NCBI GenBank assembly: GCA_009776955.1
Contig: WRMW01000010.1
Span: 1 to 64,000 of the forward strand
Reading direction: 5' to 3'
Source of the DNA: Clostridiales bacterium
GTDB taxonomy: Bacteria > Bacillota > Clostridia > Peptostreptococcales > Anaerovoracaceae
Length of the DNA stretch: 64,000 nucleotides
The notes under the pieces are model-generated. The model was not told where the DNA came from. It did not search any database and worked only from the letters and a program-made list of their open reading frames with translations. This document shows positions 62,083-64,000 of this stretch, in pieces (the stretch's first letter is position 1; each line of letters begins with the position of its first letter). A program made the translations under genes and the position numbers.

Positions 62083-64000
62083 ATGTTGAGCAATGGCGGG
62101 AAGATGGTGTACAGGCTTTTGGCATGGAGCCTGTCTTTGTGCTTGGCGTTTACGATGGTGCCGTTGAGCGCGGGGGCGGCGTTTGGGGCGTCCGCAGGCG
62201 GGGACGAGGGGGAGAGCGGCGGGGACTGGATTGCTTCGTCGTCTACGGCTCCTCGCAATGACGGCGGCGGCACGGCGGAAGCCATGCCTGAAGGAGAAGA
62301 AGGAAGCGAGGGGAGCGGCGGTGCCGAGCCAGGGTTTGGCGAGGGCGAGGGCGGGGACGGCGAAGGCGAAGGCGGCGACCCGCTTGATGATGGCGAGGGG
62401 GAAAAAGGTGACGGCGACGAGCCGTTCGATGGCGAGGACGAGGGGGTCACGCCTATGGGTGACGATGATGTCAGGCTTCTTGCGATGGCGGATGTGGAGA
62501 GCTTTCAGTTTGAGGTGACGGTGACGGGGACGACCGAGACCGCGCTGACGTTCAGGATACCGCTAAGCGGGGGGCTTAATCCCAACGGAGGCGCGGACAG
62601 CTCATGGAACAAGCCTTACAACTGGAATATAGACTGGGGCGACGGGAGCGGCACTCAGACCGTCGCCAGCACAGATCTCGACGTGGAGGTGAACTCTAGC
62701 ACCAGTGGCGGCATACCGCATACATACGGAGCCTCCGGCACATACACCATAGAGATAACCCCTGCGGGAAATGAGGAAGCATGGCTTGCCGCATTTGGCT
62801 TTTATATCGGCACGAGCGGCGCAAATGCCACAGCCAACAAAAACAGGCTAACGAGGGTCTTGAGCCCGCTTACCCCGCTGATGACGCGTACGCAGGCACA
62901 GATAGATGGGGGGGCAGACCCGCCTTCTATCGAGTGGTCATACACTTTTTATAATTGCGCAAACTTGGCGATGGGCGACGAGTTTGCCTTTTCCGATGGG
63001 TGGGGCAGCATCGATGCCGTAGGCCATAGCTTTATGCAGTCCATGTTTGAGGGCTGCAGCGGGGGTGGTTTCGCAGTAAACAATGTGTTTACGCTTCCTG
63101 CCCTTGACAGCGTGAACCTAAATAGGCCGGCTGTTTTCCATCGGGTGTTCTACAACTTGGGCGGCAATCCCGCCCAGACGCGCCGCGCGGCTTCCATCAT
63201 AGGCGGGAATGCAGTGCCGGATGCAAACAGGCAGACTTTTTCGGGCAGCACAGGATTTATAGACCTGCCCTATATCCATGCCAGATGGGGCGGGGGCGGC
63301 ACGGATGCAGAAAACGTCTTGATCGCCGACATAAGCTCCAAGTCGTTTTCGTCACGAGACCTTGGGTATACCGACGTGGAGACGCAGACCGTCACAGTAT
63401 ACAATTTTGGCAGTAGCCCTATAACAGACTTTGATGTGGCATTGGAGCATGGCGACAGCTTTGTGGTCGAGCCCCCGCTTGAAACGACCATCCCTCTTTA
63501 CGGCAGCCTCACATTTGATATGAGGCCTGCGATGGACTTGGATGGGGGCAGGCATGAAGATACCGTCGTGCTGACTGCGTCAGGCAAAGAGCCCTTGCGA
63601 ATCCCTGTGTCTTTTCACGTGATAGCGCCGGAGAGCAATATATTCCAGTTTGAGGTGACGGTGACGGGGACAAGTACAGCGGCACGGACGTTCAGGATAC
63701 CGCTAAGCGGGCAGCTGAACCCCGATGGCGGGACAGCCGCCGTATACAGCAAGCCTTATGACTGGAATATAGACTGGGGCGACGGAAGCCCAAATGAGCG
63801 TGTCTACTGGTATAGCAGTTCAAACAGAAGCCCTGGAGCGGCCGCAAATGCGTCGAGCAATACTGGCATACCCCGCACATACGCCGCAGCGGGGACATAC
63901 ACTATCACCATCACCCCCGCTGGCTCCGACCAAGCCTGGCTTGCCGCCTTTGGCTTTACAAACAGCACGATGGGCAGCGCAAACGCCACAAACAACAAGA
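62083..64000 (+). CDS. Large secreted repeat protein with PKD-like domains (continues past window)
   Basis: An open frame of at least 639 codons running off the end. A signal peptide (LAWSLSLCLAFTMVPLSAGAAFG) is followed by an acidic Gly/Glu/Asp-rich linker to about residue 130. Then come a PKD-like domain (PYNWNIDWGDGSG), a region with BspA-like Cys motifs (FYNCANL, MFEGCSGG), and an Ig-like ASPM/SPD-2-type domain (TVTVYNFGSSPITDFDV). The PKD-like unit starts again at 63643. The ATG at 62083 has AGGAG seven bases upstream; ATGs at 62080 and 62062 are alternatives. It is likely a cell-surface adhesin. Confidence 0.8.
   Translation, partial: MLSNGGKMVYRLLAWSLSLCLAFTMVPLSAGAAFGASAGGDEGESGGDWIASSSTAPRNDGGGTAEAMPEGEEGSEGSGGAEPGFGEGEGGDGEGEGGDPLDDGEGEKGDGDEPFDGEDEGVTPMGDDDVRLLAMADVESFQFEVTVTGTTETALTFRIPLSGGLNPNGGADSSWNKPYNWNIDWGDGSGTQTVASTDLDVEVNSSTSGGIPHTYGASGTYTIEITPAGNEEAWLAAFGFYIGTSGANATANKNRLTRVLSPLTPLMTRTQAQIDGGADPPSIEWSYTFYNCANLAMGDEFAFSDGWGSIDAVGHSFMQSMFEGCSGGGFAVNNVFTLPALDSVNLNRPAVFHRVFYNLGGNPAQTRRAASIIGGNAVPDANRQTFSGSTGFIDLPYIHARWGGGGTDAENVLIADISSKSFSSRDLGYTDVETQTVTVYNFGSSPITDFDVALEHGDSFVVEPPLETTIPLYGSLTFDMRPAMDLDGGRHEDTVVLTASGKEPLRIPVSFHVIAPESNIFQFEVTVTGTSTAARTFRIPLSGQLNPDGGTAAVYSKPYDWNIDWGDGSPNERVYWYSSSNRSPGAAANASSNTGIPRTYAAAGTYTITITPAGSDQAWLAAFGFTNSTMGSANATNNK
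62503..63642 (+). repeat. First 380-codon repeat unit of the surface protein
   Basis: FQFEVTVTGT begins this unit at 62503 and the next at 63643, a period of 1140 bases. The two aligned parts share long identical DNA stretches (for example GTTTGAGGTGACGGTGACGG and GGACTGGGGCGACGGAAGC-type segments), so the duplication is recent or kept alike by recombination. Confidence 0.8.
63643..64000 (+). repeat. Second repeat unit of the surface protein (cut by window edge)
   Basis: The unit restarts with FQFEVTVTGTSTAARTFRIP and repeats the WNIDWGDGSP and AWLAAFGF segments before the window ends. Confidence 0.8.

Overview
The window looks like chromosome of a fairly GC-rich Firmicute, most likely a member of the Clostridia. 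The evidence is the gene order: rpoB-rpoC-rpsL-rpsG-fusA-tuf, nadD/yqeK-rsfS, dnaG-rpoD-trmK-nif3, plus RNase J, YlbF, RsfS, a rubredoxin-type flavoprotein and HndA/HndC-like subunits typical of anaerobes. I cannot place it to family from sequence alone.

Layout. 0-11.3 kb: transcription and translation operon on the minus strand (rpoB to tuf, tuf cut by the window edge), with its own promoter directly behind a tRNA-Val gene. 11.5-14.3 kb: accessory cassette (resolvase remnant, truncated RhuM, VapBC-type pair, lipoprotein) lying between two near-identical copies of a promoter segment, the second of which serves aspS. 14.3-24.7 kb: aspS (with an odd Gly/Ala/Ser insert), a BrnTA toxin-antitoxin pair, a short IMPACT protein, a nadD-yqeK fusion, rsfS, a rubredoxin flavoprotein, leuS, RNase J and ylbF. 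24.7-33.2 kb: an AT-richer accessory island, mostly minus strand, with a JAMM-protease operon, a five-gene defence-like locus (XRE controller divergent from methyltransferase, DUF1848, AAA ATPase and DUF4435/TOPRIM) and a DUF4143 ATPase. 33.3-35.7 kb: NuoE/NuoF-like diaphorase pair with no hydrogenase catalytic subunit beside it. 36-45.7 kb: sugar metabolism (RbsABC-type transporter, zinc alcohol dehydrogenase, AraC regulator, split transketolase, SDR), interrupted by rsmE. 45.8-54 kb: mtaB, then dnaG-rpoD-trmK-nif3, an AEC transporter and an MBL hydrolase. 54.1-62 kb: a catabolic and uptake cluster (M24 hydrolase homologue, 3-hydroxyisobutyrate-dehydrogenase-type reductase, bicupin, complete branched-chain-type ABC transporter). 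62.1 kb to the end: a large secreted protein built from about 380-residue repeats, open at the window edge.

Most notable points. (1) The five-gene locus at 26.7-31.8 kb pairs an ATPase/TOPRIM module resembling the PARIS anti-phage system with a methyltransferase and a radical-SAM-like DUF1848 protein, under a controller-type regulator whose divergent promoters share one perfect palindrome. (2) The primary sigma factor contains a degenerate internal duplication of regions 1.2-2.4. (3) Several regulatory, toxin and defence genes have promoter -10 boxes only 6-9 bases before their start codon, implying leaderless mRNAs, including a 14-codon leader ORF whose stop overlaps the nadD start.
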